Shown here piece after piece: positions 9,639 to 17,604 of a stretch of 64,000 bases of DNA (its first letter is position 1; each line of letters opens with the position of its first letter). This stretch comes from RGIG4079 sp045637505. GTDB taxonomy: Bacteria > Bacteroidota > Bacteroidia > Bacteroidales > Muribaculaceae. The DNA lies in contig JAZTZO010000045.1 in the NCBI GenBank assembly GCA_045637505.1, positions 46,740 to 110,739 on the forward strand, read 5' to 3'. The notes under the pieces are model-generated. The model saw only the letters and a program-made list of their open reading frames with translations. It was not told where the DNA came from and did not search any database. A program made the translations under genes and the position numbers.

Positions 9639-11303
9639 CTACTTTTTAGTAGGCTTCAAGATTGATTGATATTTCTTCTTGTCGTGGAGCACTGTTGCTG
9701 CCGAGTCAACAACGATGTCGGTGCGAAGTGCTTCGATGATTTGACCTTTTTGGAAATAATATCGTCCCACGATTTCCTCCGAAAGGTATTCGCTAATCTC
9801 TTTGCGATGGGTGTTGAGGTCTTTGTCGAGGTCGTGGCGAAGCATTTTTTCGAGAATCTCAAATTGTGCTTTAACGCTGTCGGTCATGTAACCTTCCACC
9901 TCAGCAACTTTCTTGAGGGTTGATAGCCCTGTTTCACACACTTTATCGTATTTGAATTTTTCGGGGTCGATAAACTTTTTGAAGTCGTCATAAATAGAGT
10001 CGGTGATGACAAATTCTTGAGGCGAGGGGATTGATGCAGTAGTAGCAGCAAAACGATTGGCGTAGTCAAAGGCCCAATGGTTCATGACAATATTATAAAC
10101 CAAACGATTGCCTTCGGGGAAGGTGACTGTAACATCGGGTGTGATGCCACCGCCATCGCGCACTTCGCGTCCGTTGGCAGTTTTGAATACGTTTGTGAGA
10201 CTGTCGGGGGTGCGAGCCACCGAACCATCTTCGTTGCGATGTGAATAGTCAATGGCTTGAATGAGGCGGCCACTGGGAATGTAGTATTTAGCGGTTGTAA
10301 CCTTTAAAAGTCCGTTATAGGGGAGTGGGCGAGTAGATTGCACCAATCCTTTACCAAAAGAGCGAGTGCCTATGACTACGGCACGGTCGAGGTCTTGCAA
10401 TGCACCCGATACGATTTCGGCACTTGATGCAGTGCCATTGTTGATGAGCACGGCAAGAGGAATTTCGGTGTCGATGGGCTTGGTAGTGGTTTTATATACC
10501 TTTTCGTTTAATAAGCCCTTGCCTCGAGTGCGTAAAACTTCGGTGTTTTTGGGCACAAAAAGTCCGACAATTTTAATAGAACTTTCGAGTAGTCCACCAC
10601 CATTGTTGCGAAGGTCGAGAACGATTGACTTCACATTGGGGTTTTTCTTTAGTTCAATGAGGGCTTCTTTAACCTTGTTGGCCGAATGCTCGTTGAATGT
10701 TGTGAGAGCTATATATCCAATGTCGCCACGCACTACGCCATAGTAGGGGACGGGCTCAACTTGTATTTTGCCACGAGTAATCTCCATTGTGATGATTGAG
10801 TCGGTCACATAGGGGCGCTTAACTGTAACAGTAACTTTAGTGCCGGCTTGGCCTTTGAGGCGAGCGCTCACTTTGTCGCTTTTCCAACCGAGCACTGTGT
10901 CGCCGTCAATTACCATGATGAGGTCGCCAGGGCGAAGTCCCGCTTTTTGAGCAGGAGAGCCTTCTTGAGGTTCTGAAATATATACATTGCCATTGCGTTG
11001 AAGAATTACCGAACCTATCCCGGCATATTCGCCCGATGAAATGGTGCGAAATTCATCTTGATCTTCTTCAGAGATGTATTCGGTATAGGGGTCGATGTCC
11101 ATCAACATAGCATCGATAGCATTGCGCATCGACTTGTCGGCATCGATGGTGTCAACATAGTGAGTTTGCAACTCTTTATATATAGAATTGAAGATATTGA
11201 GGTTGCGAGAAATCGCCGATTTGTCGCTACGAGTGGTGGCTGTAGAACCAAATATTGATAATGCACACACCATAATAACTATGGTAGATATGAATTTTCT
11301 CAT
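9639..11303 (-). CDS. C-terminal processing peptidase, S41 family, with PDZ domain
   Basis: An exported serine protease of the CtpA/Prc type. The ATG at 11303 gives MRKFISTIVIMVCALSIFG, a good signal sequence. An in-frame ATG 29 codons upstream would put a hydrophobic, less plausible leader in front, so 554 residues is preferred. A PDZ domain with the YAGIGSVI and GLRPGDLI motifs lies at about residues 75-160. The catalytic core has NNGTASSAEI, which contains the nucleophile Ser, and SFGKGLVQ, which contains the general-base Lys. It probably trims or degrades periplasmic proteins after recognising their C-termini. The stop lies 12 bases before the mfd start. Confidence 0.92.
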   Translation of the reverse strand: MRKFISTIVIMVCALSIFGSTATTRSDKSAISRNLNIFNSIYKELQTHYVDTIDADKSMRNAIDAMLMDIDPYTEYISEEDQDEFRTISSGEYAGIGSVILQRNGNVYISEPQEGSPAQKAGLRPGDLIMVIDGDTVLGWKSDKVSARLKGQAGTKVTVTVKRPYVTDSIITMEITRGKIQVEPVPYYGVVRGDIGYIALTTFNEHSANKVKEALIELKKNPNVKSIVLDLRNNGGGLLESSIKIVGLFVPKNTEVLRTRGKGLLNEKVYKTTTKPIDTEIPLAVLINNGTASSAEIVSGALQDLDRAVVIGTRSFGKGLVQSTRPLPYNGLLKVTTAKYYIPSGRLIQAIDYSHRNEDGSVARTPDSLTNVFKTANGREVRDGGGITPDVTVTFPEGNRLVYNIVMNHWAFDYANRFAATTASIPSPQEFVITDSIYDDFKKFIDPEKFKYDKVCETGLSTLKKVAEVEGYMTDSVKAQFEILEKMLRHDLDKDLNTHRKEISEYLSEEIVGRYYFQKGQIIEALRTDIVVDSAATVLHDKKKYQSILKPTKK

Positions 11304-11438
11304 AATGCAAAGTTGAGATTTAATGATGAAAACATATAAATAGGCAACGAAGTTACGCAATATTATAACAATAATGGCACTATTTTCCACAAAAAAGACT
11401 TAAAATTGAAGATAAAAGTAAGATTTTTGCAAAAAATA

Positions 11439-11469
11439 TTGCATAATTCAAAATTTGGGATTAATTTTG
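11439..11469 (+). promoter_or_regulatory. Promoter for the tRNA-Asn pair
   Basis: TTG at 11439-11441, a 20-base spacer and TAATTTTG at 11462-11469 match the Bacteroidota vegetative promoter form. Transcription would begin about 25 bases before the first tRNA. Confidence 0.6.
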
Positions 11470-11500
11470 CAACGCAATTTTGAAAAGGGTTGCATTTTCT

Positions 11501-11574
11501 GCTTCAGTAGCTCAGTTGGTTAGAGCACCTGACTGTTAATCAGGGGGTCGTTGGTTCAAGCCCATCCTGAAGCG
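11501..11574 (+). tRNA. tRNA-Asn (GTT), copy 1
   Basis: A 74-base cloverleaf without encoded CCA. The acceptor arms are GCTTCAG and CTGAAGC, followed by discriminator G. The anticodon stem CCTGA/TCAGG encloses loop CTGTTAA with anticodon GTT, and GGTTCAAGCC forms the T arm. It is identical to the second copy 27 bases downstream. Confidence 0.97.
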
Positions 11575-11601
11575 CGAAAAAAGTTTAGTTGGTTAATATT
11601 T

Positions 11602-11675
11602 GCTTCAGTAGCTCAGTTGGTTAGAGCACCTGACTGTTAATCAGGGGGTCGTTGGTTCAAGCCCATCCTGAAGCG
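11602..11675 (+). tRNA. tRNA-Asn (GTT), copy 2
   Basis: This copy is identical over all 74 bases to 11501-11574. No promoter element is seen in the 27-base gap, so both are probably processed from one transcript, which ends at the hairpin just downstream. Confidence 0.97.
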
Positions 11676-11676
11676 C

Positions 11677-11708
11677 AAAAAGAGATTGCAGTGTTGCAGT
11701 CTCTTTTT
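11677..11708 (+). terminator. Intrinsic terminator after tRNA-Asn genes
   Basis: AAAAAGAGATTGCA pairs with TGCAGTCTCTTTTT around a GTGT loop, with one mismatch. The 3' arm ends in five T. Confidence 0.8.
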
Positions 11709-11775
11709 GTATTTTATGCCCATAGGTTGCAAGTATAGTAGCAAAAGGTGTGGGAAATGTAAATGGTTATTCAAG

Positions 11776-11811
11776 CACAAAGGGGTGTTGCGATTGCAAC
11801 ACCCCTTTGTG
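11776..11811. terminator. Perfect 16-bp stem-loop between tRNA-Asn and the thioredoxin gene
   Basis: CACAAAGGGGTGTTGC, loop GATT, then the exact reverse complement. It starts 20 bases after the thioredoxin stop on the minus strand and has no T-run on either side. It is probably the thioredoxin terminator and also a barrier to read-through from the tRNA transcript. Confidence 0.65.
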
Positions 11812-11830
11812 ATATATGCGATTGATTTTC

Positions 11831-12223
11831 TTAATCAAGAATGCGAGAAAGGTGGTTTACAAATTCGATATACTCTTTGTAACCAGTTTCAACGTGGTGA
11901 ATTTTGCCATTTTTGTAGAACACCAAAGTAGGGATTGAAGAAATACCGAGGTAGTTGGCCCATTCTTGGTTGTTTTTTACATTGAGGTCAACGCGATAGA
12001 AATCGATTTGTCCAGCATATTCTTTAGCAGCTTTACCCATCACAGCTTCCATAGCTTTGCAAGGGCCACACCATGTTGCATAGAAGTCGAGAACGATGGG
12101 GCGTTCAGCCTTTGGAAGAATTTCTTTAGTAAATGTTGTGTAATCGATTTCTTTCACTTCTTGAGCTTCGCTATTGAATGCAAAAGCGAAAATCATGCTC
12201 ATAATTAGGAGAATTTTTTTCAT
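11831..12223 (-). CDS. Exported thioredoxin-fold protein
   Basis: The 130-residue protein opens with a signal peptide ending near residue 20 (NSEA-QE). A single thioredoxin domain follows, with the active site WCGPC at 51-55 and the cis-Pro loop SIPTLVFYKNG. The CGPC motif is that of thioredoxin itself. Because it is exported, it probably reduces or exchanges disulphides in the periplasm, passing electrons to or from partners not encoded nearby. It is a single-gene unit with its own promoter and terminator. Confidence 0.93.
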   Translation of the reverse strand: MKKILLIMSMIFAFAFNSEAQEVKEIDYTTFTKEILPKAERPIVLDFYATWCGPCKAMEAVMGKAAKEYAGQIDFYRVDLNVKNNQEWANYLGISSIPTLVFYKNGKIHHVETGYKEYIEFVNHLSRILD

Positions 12224-12241
12224 AAATTGCGAAATATTAAA

Positions 12242-12284
12242 GGGGGTAATTCAACCCCCAAGGTTGATAATTGTCGCAAAGGTA
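12242..12284 (-). promoter_or_regulatory. Thioredoxin promoter element and 5'-leader hairpin
   Basis: On the minus strand TACCTTTG (12284-12277) is a strong -7 element; a TTTC 19 bases upstream is a possible -33 box. Between it and the start codon, GGGGGT/ACCCCC (12242-12247 with 12254-12259) can form a 6-bp stem with a 6-base loop in the mRNA leader. Confidence 0.55.
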
Positions 12285-12566
12285 GTATAAAGATTTGAAA
12301 ATTGAAAGTTGATAGTTGAGAAATTTTTATTTTAGAGGTATTTTTCTTGTCAATTTAGTGTCAAAAGGCATTGCTCCAGTATCAATAATAGCCACTAAAT
12401 GTGACACTACATAGCACCGATTTAAGTGAATTTCTCCCTCAATAATTGTAAAAACGGAATTTCTCTCGTTGAAAGGACGGAAATCGGAAGAAAATAAGAG
12501 GGTTTTGTTAAAAATGTGGTTGAAAAAATTTGGAGAATATTGACAAAATATTGTAATTTTCCCCTC

Positions 12567-12650
12567 GATAATCGCAAAAACGTGGGAAAATGGTGGTTTG
12601 ATAATCGCAAAAACGTGGGAAAGTAGTGGTTTGATAATCGCAAAAACGTG
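12567..12650. repeat. 33-bp tandem repeat, 2.5 units
   Basis: Units start GATAATCGCAAAAACGTGGG at 12567, 12600 and 12633. The first two are full 33-bp copies differing at two positions; the third stops after 18 bases. More degenerate relatives (AATAATTGTAAAAACGG) lie near 12439-12457. The array ends 10 bases before the ATPase relic. In the stretch 12285-12566 I see only these degenerate copies and no credible gene. Confidence 0.85.
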
Positions 12651-12660
12651 ATTTTGAAAG

Positions 12661-12824
12661 ATGAAACGCAAGATTTACAGCAAGTTAGCCGAGTGGAAAC
12701 AACAAGAGCAAGGATAAACTATTGAAAAATCAAGAAACACACCCCAATCGTAATACACTACAATGACCTAAAAGAAGATGATGGGATTCTCTATCTTCCA
12801 ATATATGACACCGTTGTTGTAGGG
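12661..12824 (+). pseudogene. Relic of an AAA/DUF4143-type ATPase gene (both ends kept, middle lost)
   Basis: ATG at 12661 reads MKRKIYSKLAEWKQQEQG and then stops. This closely resembles the first residues of the large Bacteroidales ATPases that continue into a Walker A motif. About 15 bases later a second frame reads HTPIVIHYNDLKEDDGILYL and on to PIYDT, which resembles the C-terminal end of the same family. The central roughly 350 residues are missing. The identification rests on remembered family sequence and should be confirmed by alignment. Confidence 0.6.
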
Positions 12825-12833
12825 AGAAAAAAT

Positions 12834-12864
12834 AAAACACAGAGGATTTTTGACTCTGTGTTTT
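12834..12864. terminator. Bidirectional terminator
   Basis: AAAACACAGAG and its exact reverse complement CTCTGTGTTTT form an 11-bp stem with a 9-base loop. T-rich sequence follows on both strands (GTTTTATTTTTT on minus). It closes the four-gene minus-strand operon and any transcript from the relic side. Confidence 0.8.
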
Positions 12865-12888
12865 TAAGAGGAAAGATATTACTTATGT

Positions 12889-13422
12889 TTATTCGTGTAA
12901 GATCTCTTTGATTGTATTGTCAAATTGTTGTTGGTCAAAACTTAATTTTGCTTCTTCATCCTCTAAGAACGCGGCTTCCATTGCTTCGTAAACGTCAATT
13001 TTAGATAATTGAATAGTAACATATGCGCGGAAAATATTGTCATTTGTTAATGTAATTCGATCACAAATGACAATGGATTCATGTAGAGTTGTATTAGAAG
13101 TGAGGATTAGCCGGTCTTCTATTTTAGGATTAATATTATTCTTAACAGCTTTTCGGTATCTTTTAGTAAAAGAGTCTACAACAGTCGATAATGTAGCAGA
13201 TAATTCAGCTCTAGCAACTGCAATGGCCTTGTCTTTGGCCATCTGTCTATCTGAGCTTTCTGCAAAAGCGTTTGCATAAAAATAATCGTCATCAGTTGTG
13301 TAATGGCATAGTTGGGCTAGCTCTTTTTCATCATCGTTAGGTTTTGGAGTATTTTTGTTAGAAGAGCATGAACAAATTAAAATACATGAAATTGCAATTG
13401 AAATAATATTAAATCGTTTCAT
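12889..13422 (-). CDS. LPP20-like lipoprotein
   Basis: Starting at ATG 13422 gives MKRFNIISIAISCILICSCS, a lipoprotein signal with the acylated Cys near residue 19. A longer in-frame start at 13482 would overlap the upstream gene and bury the signal. The 177-residue protein has an LPP20-type body: an Ala/Lys-rich helix (MAKDKAIAVARAELSATLST) followed by a strand-rich part ending in an acidic C-terminus. Members of this fold are outer-membrane or periplasmic proteins, some in flagellar and surface assemblies. It is the last gene of a minus-strand operon, 28 bases after a protein that carries the same kind of N-terminal domain. Confidence 0.6.
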   Translation of the reverse strand: MKRFNIISIAISCILICSCSSNKNTPKPNDDEKELAQLCHYTTDDDYFYANAFAESSDRQMAKDKAIAVARAELSATLSTVVDSFTKRYRKAVKNNINPKIEDRLILTSNTTLHESIVICDRITLTNDNIFRAYVTIQLSKIDVYEAMEAAFLEDEEAKLSFDQQQFDNTIKEILHE

Positions 13423-13450
13423 TTTAAAATAATTAAAAGTTAATAAATCA

Positions 13451-14878
13451 TTATAGGTCTGGGGTAGATGAAATCTCTTCAAAATCTTCTAATTCGTCTT
13501 CAAAATTTTCATATTCTGGATTAACAATAACTCGTTTTGTGAATCGTGCTTCTTTAAGCATTTTTTCTAACTGAGGTTTTAATCTTTTGAAAAGATCTCG
13601 TTGAGCAGTTGTCTTTATTTTTGATTTAGAAGATTTTATTGGAGCTAATGATCGAATATCGTTAATTGAAACAGAGGTAATAATACGTTCGGTATTTAGT
13701 TCTGAAAGTGTTATAGTACAAGACGCATATGTTTCAACCATGTCATATAACTCTCCTTTTACAATGCCCCCTTTTTTGACTTGTGTATTAATGACAATGC
13801 GAACATCTGCACTATCTTCTTCGTTGACAATGTCAAAGTAATTTTGTGCAAGATAGTTGGATACGGAATTTGTCAAACTAGAGCAATTATTGTCAAAAGA
13901 AAATATTACTGCACGCAAAGAGGTGTCTTCTATAACTAAGGGAAGAGTTGTATATGGGGCATTAGCATAAAGTTGTTTTATTATAAAGTTATCTTTATCA
14001 TATCCTAATTTGTCAAGATTTAAAGAAATTTTTAACTCTTGATATGCTAATTTAGAAGATATGTTTGAAATAATAATATCGGTTGTCCCATTTTCGTTTG
14101 TTTTTGCATTGGGAGGAATTTCCCCAATCCCTTTGACGAATGAAATGGATAGAGGAACATCGTTAAGTGGATTACCATTTGATGTAACAAATACCTTTAC
14201 ATTGTAGGCATTATTACTTAATGGGGCAAATGATATAATATTAGGGTCGGTTGAGATATTTACATCTTTGAAAATAGATTCAAGAGAGTTAAATATTTCA
14301 ACGGGAAGGTTGATGGTTTGTTTAGAAGAAACGGTATAAGGGAGATAACGATTAGAGTATTGCTCAATTTGTTTCATCGCTTTGATGTAAAATTGAGAAG
14401 CTCCAATAATATTGCCTTGTTGTTTTAGATAGTTTCCTTTACTCCAAAAATCATAGGCATGTTGAGTCGCATTGGAAATTCGAGTTTCAATAATATCAGC
14501 ATATTCTTGTTTGTCTAATTGATAGTATGACCAATAAAATTGGCCATCATTCCATGTTTCTACGAGTTCGTAACCTTCAAGGTTAGCTGAGGTTGATGTT
14601 TTGATTAGATTTTTGAATTCTTCAAAATATTCTTTATTGATTTCTTGTCGATGAAAAAGAGAATTGCTTTCAACGTTAATTTGAATTTCACTTGTCAAAT
14701 CGTTTAGAGCCATTTCTTTTGACTTTTGAATATAATCATCTCCAGAAATAGGTGCCATGCCTATCCCAATGTAGTACATTGAGTTCGTAGGTTTTGATTT
14801 TACCCAATTAGGCGTTTTTGCAGATATATTAGGAGTTGTTATAAATAATAATGTGAGTAAAAAAACTAAAGTTCTCAT
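13451..14878 (-). CDS. Exported LPP20-domain protein with Ig-like middle region
   Basis: ATG 14878 gives a signal peptide (MRTLVFLLTLLFITTPNISA) and 475 residues. An in-frame TTG overlapping the previous stop adds three residues and is less likely. The first 150 residues resemble an LPP20 domain: NWVKSKPTNSMYYIGIGMAP, then a helix with MALNDLTSEIQINVES. A short helical region follows. Around residues 200-310 comes a bacterial Ig-like module with the pattern GNPLNDVPLSISF and TNENGTTDIII. The C-terminal third resembles a second CsgG/LPP20-like alpha/beta domain (ADVRIVINTQV, YASCTITL), and the tail is very acidic. The start is 5 bases from the preceding stop, so translation is probably coupled. 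Confidence 0.6.
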   Translation of the reverse strand: MRTLVFLLTLLFITTPNISAKTPNWVKSKPTNSMYYIGIGMAPISGDDYIQKSKEMALNDLTSEIQINVESNSLFHRQEINKEYFEEFKNLIKTSTSANLEGYELVETWNDGQFYWSYYQLDKQEYADIIETRISNATQHAYDFWSKGNYLKQQGNIIGASQFYIKAMKQIEQYSNRYLPYTVSSKQTINLPVEIFNSLESIFKDVNISTDPNIISFAPLSNNAYNVKVFVTSNGNPLNDVPLSISFVKGIGEIPPNAKTNENGTTDIIISNISSKLAYQELKISLNLDKLGYDKDNFIIKQLYANAPYTTLPLVIEDTSLRAVIFSFDNNCSSLTNSVSNYLAQNYFDIVNEEDSADVRIVINTQVKKGGIVKGELYDMVETYASCTITLSELNTERIITSVSINDIRSLAPIKSSKSKIKTTAQRDLFKRLKPQLEKMLKEARFTKRVIVNPEYENFEDELEDFEEISSTPDL

Positions 14879-14883
14879 ATGGT

Positions 14884-16149
14884 TCAATCAGAAATAGTTA
14901 TATAAATAGAATGTCCGTCAACTCGGTCAATTGCATTAATGCCTTTACGTTTGAGATATATGCGTAATTTTGCTGCAAAATCAGCGATGTCTTGAGTTAA
15001 TCCGTCTTCGTCCTTAGTTGGGACTTTTATGTTGTCAAATATAATTGTATTTGCTGTTTTTCCTTGCATATGATATATTCCATTTTCAGCATATGATTTA
15101 ATCCATTTACGAATATAATCAGAAATTCCATATCCGGAATCGCTAATCTCGTCATCTAGTGTTTTATAAGAATTTTCATCAATAGAAACATAGATTGCGG
15201 CAGTGTGGCCTTGCTCAGGAATTTTGTTTAGTTCTGTGCAAACTTCGTCAAGGAATGATTTCGATATTTTTTGTATTGCTAATGCACAAAGATTATCAAA
15301 GTCTGAGTTTGCATAGCCAGTTACTTTTGAGATATCCGAAGCAAGAGCAGTTCCTGTTGCATTGTGAATAGCTTTTATAGTTAGACTAACTGATGGGGTA
15401 TTGTGTCCGTGGCTTTTTTTTATATCAACGGTTACGTAAACATCCGCGCCACTATTTCTTACGATTTGATCGTCAAAAGAATTAGCAGAAGAGGCTTCCA
15501 TTTGGATTACACGCATCATGGCGTTATATTTTGCTTCAAAATCGATAGTATTAATTTTTTGTTTGTCAAATTCTTCTTGAACCTTTGCTACTGCTATACG
15601 TTTGTCGAAGTCTGTTTCTAATACGTGCTTATAGGTCTGATAATCAGTTTTATATGGCACTACCATTATGGTTGGCATAATTTTTTGTACATTATTTTCA
15701 ACTTGAACTGATTTAGGTTTAATTACTTTGCTATTATTGAGGTCTCTCAATAAGGACTTATGATATATGCCAACAATAATTGTTGTTTCATAAAATCCAA
15801 GACTATTTTTTTTAGGTTTTTCTATCTCTTTGAAATCTTTTAAGAAAACTGTGTATCTATCATTGTCATACAAACGAGAGAAATAGTCAATGTTTTCAGT
15901 TCGTTGTGATTCTTGTAATATTGGCTCTCCGTTATTGATACCATTAATGCCTCCAAAAAGATAAGTGTCAAAGGCTGATTTTATGGCAAGTTTTACAACT
16001 GTTTTTTTCTCGATAGAAGAAGCCGTAACTTTAAGAGATAAAACGTTTCCATTGTCAGAAATGAAAGATACATTACGAGAAAAATTATTTGCCGTAGAGA
16101 ATGGTATTGAAAATAAGATTGAACAGAGTAACAGTATAAATTTATGCAT
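14884..16149 (-). CDS. Exported protein of unknown function (possibly DUF6175-like)
   Basis: 421 residues with a signal peptide (MHKFILLLCSILFSIPFSTA). The N-terminal 130 residues are strand-rich. After a linker comes a region beginning PTIMVVPYKTDYQTYKHVLE, which resembles the start of a CsgG-like domain: an 'I.V.P' strand, a helix, and later GADVYVTVDIKK and SLTIKAIHNATGTALAS. The last 100 residues have IYVSIDENSYKTLDDEI. I connect it tentatively with DUF6175 from memory. It sits between the CsgG/FlgT-like gene and the two LPP20-like genes, which suggests a shared envelope structure. The role is not known. Confidence 0.55.
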   Translation of the reverse strand: MHKFILLLCSILFSIPFSTANNFSRNVSFISDNGNVLSLKVTASSIEKKTVVKLAIKSAFDTYLFGGINGINNGEPILQESQRTENIDYFSRLYDNDRYTVFLKDFKEIEKPKKNSLGFYETTIIVGIYHKSLLRDLNNSKVIKPKSVQVENNVQKIMPTIMVVPYKTDYQTYKHVLETDFDKRIAVAKVQEEFDKQKINTIDFEAKYNAMMRVIQMEASSANSFDDQIVRNSGADVYVTVDIKKSHGHNTPSVSLTIKAIHNATGTALASDISKVTGYANSDFDNLCALAIQKISKSFLDEVCTELNKIPEQGHTAAIYVSIDENSYKTLDDEISDSGYGISDYIRKWIKSYAENGIYHMQGKTANTIIFDNIKVPTKDEDGLTQDIADFAAKLRIYLKRKGINAIDRVDGHSIYITISD

Positions 16150-16167
16150 AGATTTTAGTTTTAAAAA

Positions 16168-16197
16168 GAGGCTGTACTACAAACCAAGTACAGCCTC
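16168..16197 (-). terminator. Intrinsic terminator inside the envelope operon
   Basis: On the minus strand a perfect 10-bp stem (GAGGCTGTAC/GTACAGCCTC, 10-base loop) is followed directly by TTTTT. It lies between the first gene and the second. It should let only part of the transcription through, favouring expression of the first gene. Confidence 0.8.
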
Positions 16198-16220
16198 GAC
16201 ATTATTGTTTTGGGATATAA

Positions 16221-16994
16221 TTATAGTCCGAAGATGTTCTTGTTTACTTTGCTTATAACAGACGTATTACGATTTTCGTTAATAGCTGCATTGATTTCTT
16301 TTCCGCCTTTTGTAACTTTACATAAAGACAAGTCGCCTGCTTCAACTGCTTCAACTTTTATTTCTCCAATGAGTTTATTTACTTTTCGTCCTGCAACTTC
16401 TTTTTCAATATATACGTCCAATTTTTGACCTTTCAAAATACCATTATCACTACCTATATTAATGTATAGTTTTTTCGCTTCATCTTTCTTTGCTTCAGAT
16501 ATTTCTACGATGCTACCTTTAAGTTTAAATGTTTCTTCAATAAAGTCTTTGAGTTGAGTACTGATAAAATCGATAGCAGCATTTACGGCATCTTTTTCTG
16601 TTGAGTAAGAAGAGAGAAAAGTTGGGCTTGTAGCTTCAAATGTTTTATTTGCTATTAAATTTTTGTTTGATAATTCAGTAACTTTTAGTTGGTATGCAAC
16701 TTTTGCGGTGTAGTTGATATTTCCTTTTGTATCAGTTTTGCGAGTGCAAGTAAAAGAAACAACATGTCCGTCAAGAACATAAGTAGAAGATAAACCAGCA
16801 TCACTATTCGCTTCAACAATATTAAGGCGAGCCATGTTAGACACTCCTTCAATAACTTTGTTGCGAACTGCAACTGAATAATTTTCTCCTACACTTGTAG
16901 CATAGGTGAAATTGTTGATTGTAATTGATTCTTTTTGTGCAAAAACTCCAATGGTAGAGAATAAGGCAACAAGTGCCATTACGATTTTTTTCAT
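16221..16994 (-). CDS. Exported CsgG/FlgT-like protein, first gene of envelope operon
   Basis: 257 residues with a clear signal peptide (MKKIVMALVALFSTIGVFAQ). Residues 20-165 alternate strand and helix in the manner of CsgG/LpoB-like alpha/beta domains: ITINNFTYATSVGENYSVAV, then a helix, then TYVLDGHVVSF. The C-terminal 80 residues (KKLYINIGSDNGILKGQKLDVYIE) resemble the small beta-barrel-like C-domain of FlgT-type proteins, where the 'G..G...G..L.VY' pattern recurs. It leads four minus-strand genes. A TAAATTTG -7 element at 17042-17035 on the minus strand probably starts the transcript. Homology calls are tentative. Confidence 0.6.
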   Translation of the reverse strand: MKKIVMALVALFSTIGVFAQKESITINNFTYATSVGENYSVAVRNKVIEGVSNMARLNIVEANSDAGLSSTYVLDGHVVSFTCTRKTDTKGNINYTAKVAYQLKVTELSNKNLIANKTFEATSPTFLSSYSTEKDAVNAAIDFISTQLKDFIEETFKLKGSIVEISEAKKDEAKKLYINIGSDNGILKGQKLDVYIEKEVAGRKVNKLIGEIKVEAVEAGDLSLCKVTKGGKEINAAINENRNTSVISKVNKNIFGL

Positions 16995-17107
16995 TGTTAT
17001 AATTATTTTAGTTAGTGATTAATTGATTTCTTTGCAAATTTAAAGGTTTGTTATTGGATTGGTTGGTGGTTGTGCGTAAAGAAGTTTTACGGAAGTGTCA
17101 AAAGATT

Positions 17108-17332
17108 TTACGGTGTGTGGTCGCTATTGGATGTGAGGGAGGTGGTGTAGTATTGGAAAAAGTCGTGGTTAAGGGCTTGTGATATGCGTAGGAGAAGGTC
17201 GGTGTTAATCGATGGTTGTGAGAAGATATAATACACGTTGGGACGCTCGCAGTTTATTTTGCGAGCAAGCCAAGTGGGGGTGCGTTCTTGGCGGTCGAGT
17301 TCTTGACGTATGAGTTGTCCTATATGTATCAT
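17108..17332 (-). CDS. Small XRE-type helix-turn-helix protein
   Basis: ATG 17332 gives 74 residues beginning MIHIGQLIRQELDRQERTP. An upstream ATG at 17422 would add 30 residues of poor quality. The body is a Cro/XRE helix-turn-helix: TWLARKINCERPNVYYIFSQ is the recognition region, followed by INTDLLLRISQALNHDFFQYY. Such short single-domain regulators are frequent in Bacteroidota and their targets are mostly unknown. The nearest promoter element lies about 270 bases upstream, leaving a long leader that contains an inverted repeat. Autoregulation is possible. Confidence 0.75.
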   Translation of the reverse strand: MIHIGQLIRQELDRQERTPTWLARKINCERPNVYYIFSQPSINTDLLLRISQALNHDFFQYYTTSLTSNSDHTP

Positions 17333-17445
17333 AAAAAAGGCGAAATTATTTGTTGCCAATCTACACCTGAGGTACCGCCAAGCACCCGAAACCCAGAAAA
17401 GCACACAAATAATCACGCCCATAAGGCATGAACATTTGAGAGATG

Positions 17446-17495
17446 CTTATTCTCAGAGTTTCTTCAAATTGGCGGTTTTCAGATGTGAGAATAAG
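17446..17495. repeat. 10-bp inverted repeat in the leader of the XRE gene
   Basis: CTTATTCTCA at 17446-17455 and TGAGAATAAG at 17486-17495 are exact reverse complements separated by 30 bases. The surrounding 17333-17604 holds no credible gene. It could be an operator for the neighbouring regulator or an RNA hairpin. Confidence 0.6.
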
Positions 17496-17604
17496 AGCCC
17501 AAAAGCTCACAATATTGTTATGTTGTTAAAATGTTAATGTTTGTTTTGTGAAAAACGTTTTTAAGTTAAATAATTTAGAACATATTTTGAAAATATCTTA
17601 TTTG

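Noticed and set aside
11501..11675. Duplicate tRNA-Asn as the two ends (attL/attR) of an integrated element
   Set aside because: Both copies are complete, and only 27 bases lie between them, so there is no room for an element.
12567..12650. Possible CRISPR array
   Set aside because: The units are directly adjacent without spacers, only 2.5 copies exist, and no cas genes are near.
12327..12671. Minus-strand frame of 114 codons with a repeated SHVFAIIKP motif
   Set aside because: The motif is the translation of the 33-bp DNA repeats in an arbitrary frame. It has no signal, no promoter and no known family.
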